From an uncultured Chlorobiaceae bacterium (GTDB taxonomy: Bacteria > Bacteroidota > Chlorobiia > Chlorobiales > Chlorobiaceae), in assembly GCA_903838095.1 (NCBI GenBank), contig CAILXE010000054.1, positions 1 to 5,795 on the forward strand: 5,795 bases of DNA, in the 5' to 3' direction. Shown one piece after another: positions 5,616-5,795 of this stretch. The position numbers were made by a program, and so were the translations under genes. Every line of letters begins with the position of its first letter. The first letter of the stretch is position 1. Below the pieces are notes generated by a model. The model ran no database searches and was not told the origin of the DNA. It worked only from the letters and a program-made list of their open reading frames with translations.

Positions 5616-5795
5616 TTAGTGCTCGTCTACTTTGATCCTCATGGAGAAGAAGGAGCGATGCACAAAGACAAGTGAAAGCACAAAGAACACTGCGGCCAAA
5701 CTCAGCGCAACCTGCGGAGCAAGCTCAATGGCAAGCTCGATGGCAAGAAGGCCAAACAGTGTGGTGAACTTGATGATCGGGTTCAGGGCAACCGA
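5616..5795 (-). CDS. C-terminal end of a membrane protein, probably a divergent H+-translocating membrane pyrophosphatase
   Basis: The last 59 residues of a gene entering from the right edge; the frame is open to 5795 and stops with TAA at 5616-5618. The visible start SVALNPIIKFTTLFGLL fits the TM16 pattern of membrane pyrophosphatases, where a stretch like GDPxKDTSGPSLNILIKLM holds conserved Asn and Lys near the ion gate; here these would be the Asn and Lys of LNPIIK. After it come another hydrophobic helix (VALSLAAVFFVLSLVFV) and a short charged tail (HRSFFSMRIKVDEH), longer than in plant enzymes. From memory, a divergent Na+-regulated H+-pumping pyrophosphatase group has been described that includes a Chlorobium limicola member, which fits the proposed host. 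Such enzymes pump protons using pyrophosphate. The catalytic motifs lie outside the window, so the identification is tentative. Confidence 0.55.
   Translation of the reverse strand, partial: SVALNPIIKFTTLFGLLAIELAIELAPQVALSLAAVFFVLSLVFVHRSFFSMRIKVDEH

Overview
The window most likely comes from a green sulfur bacterium (Chlorobi, Chlorobium-like). The main clue is a 75-residue hydrophobic, amphipathic protein ending in PKK (4491-4718), which resembles the CsmB/CsmF chlorosome envelope family. A divergent membrane pyrophosphatase tail at the right edge fits the same group. This assignment is by eye and rests on no database search.

Left half (1-3512, + strand) is a metal-export module, most likely for copper. 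It holds the 3' end of a CusA-type heavy-metal RND pump, a small exported cupredoxin with Cys and Cys-x-Met ligands, and a complete one-HMA-domain CopA-type P1B-1 ATPase. The cupredoxin and copA are 9 bases apart and in the same reading frame. The gap is a single TAA followed by eight T residues, and copA has no visible Shine-Dalgarno. In the likely scheme CopA moves Cu(I) from cytoplasm to periplasm, the cupredoxin binds it there, and the CusA-type pump, with partners outside the window, expels it across the outer membrane.

Middle (3513-4787, + strand) holds a Qnr-like pentapeptide-repeat protein that appears to be its own transcription unit. A 220-base non-coding stretch with two direct TGATCAAT repeats follows, then the small chlorosome-like gene, which carries four cysteines. 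A hairpin at 4738-4774 ends this gene and separates it from a convergent gene.

Right end (4788-5795, - strand) holds a complete VIT1/CCC1-family iron/manganese transporter with a strong ribosome binding site. Upstream of it is the last 59 codons of a membrane protein that I read as the C terminus of a membrane-bound, proton-pumping pyrophosphatase. A strong GCAA-loop hairpin between the two is oriented to terminate the pyrophosphatase transcript. No RNA genes, insertion sequences, CRISPR arrays or integration sites were seen.
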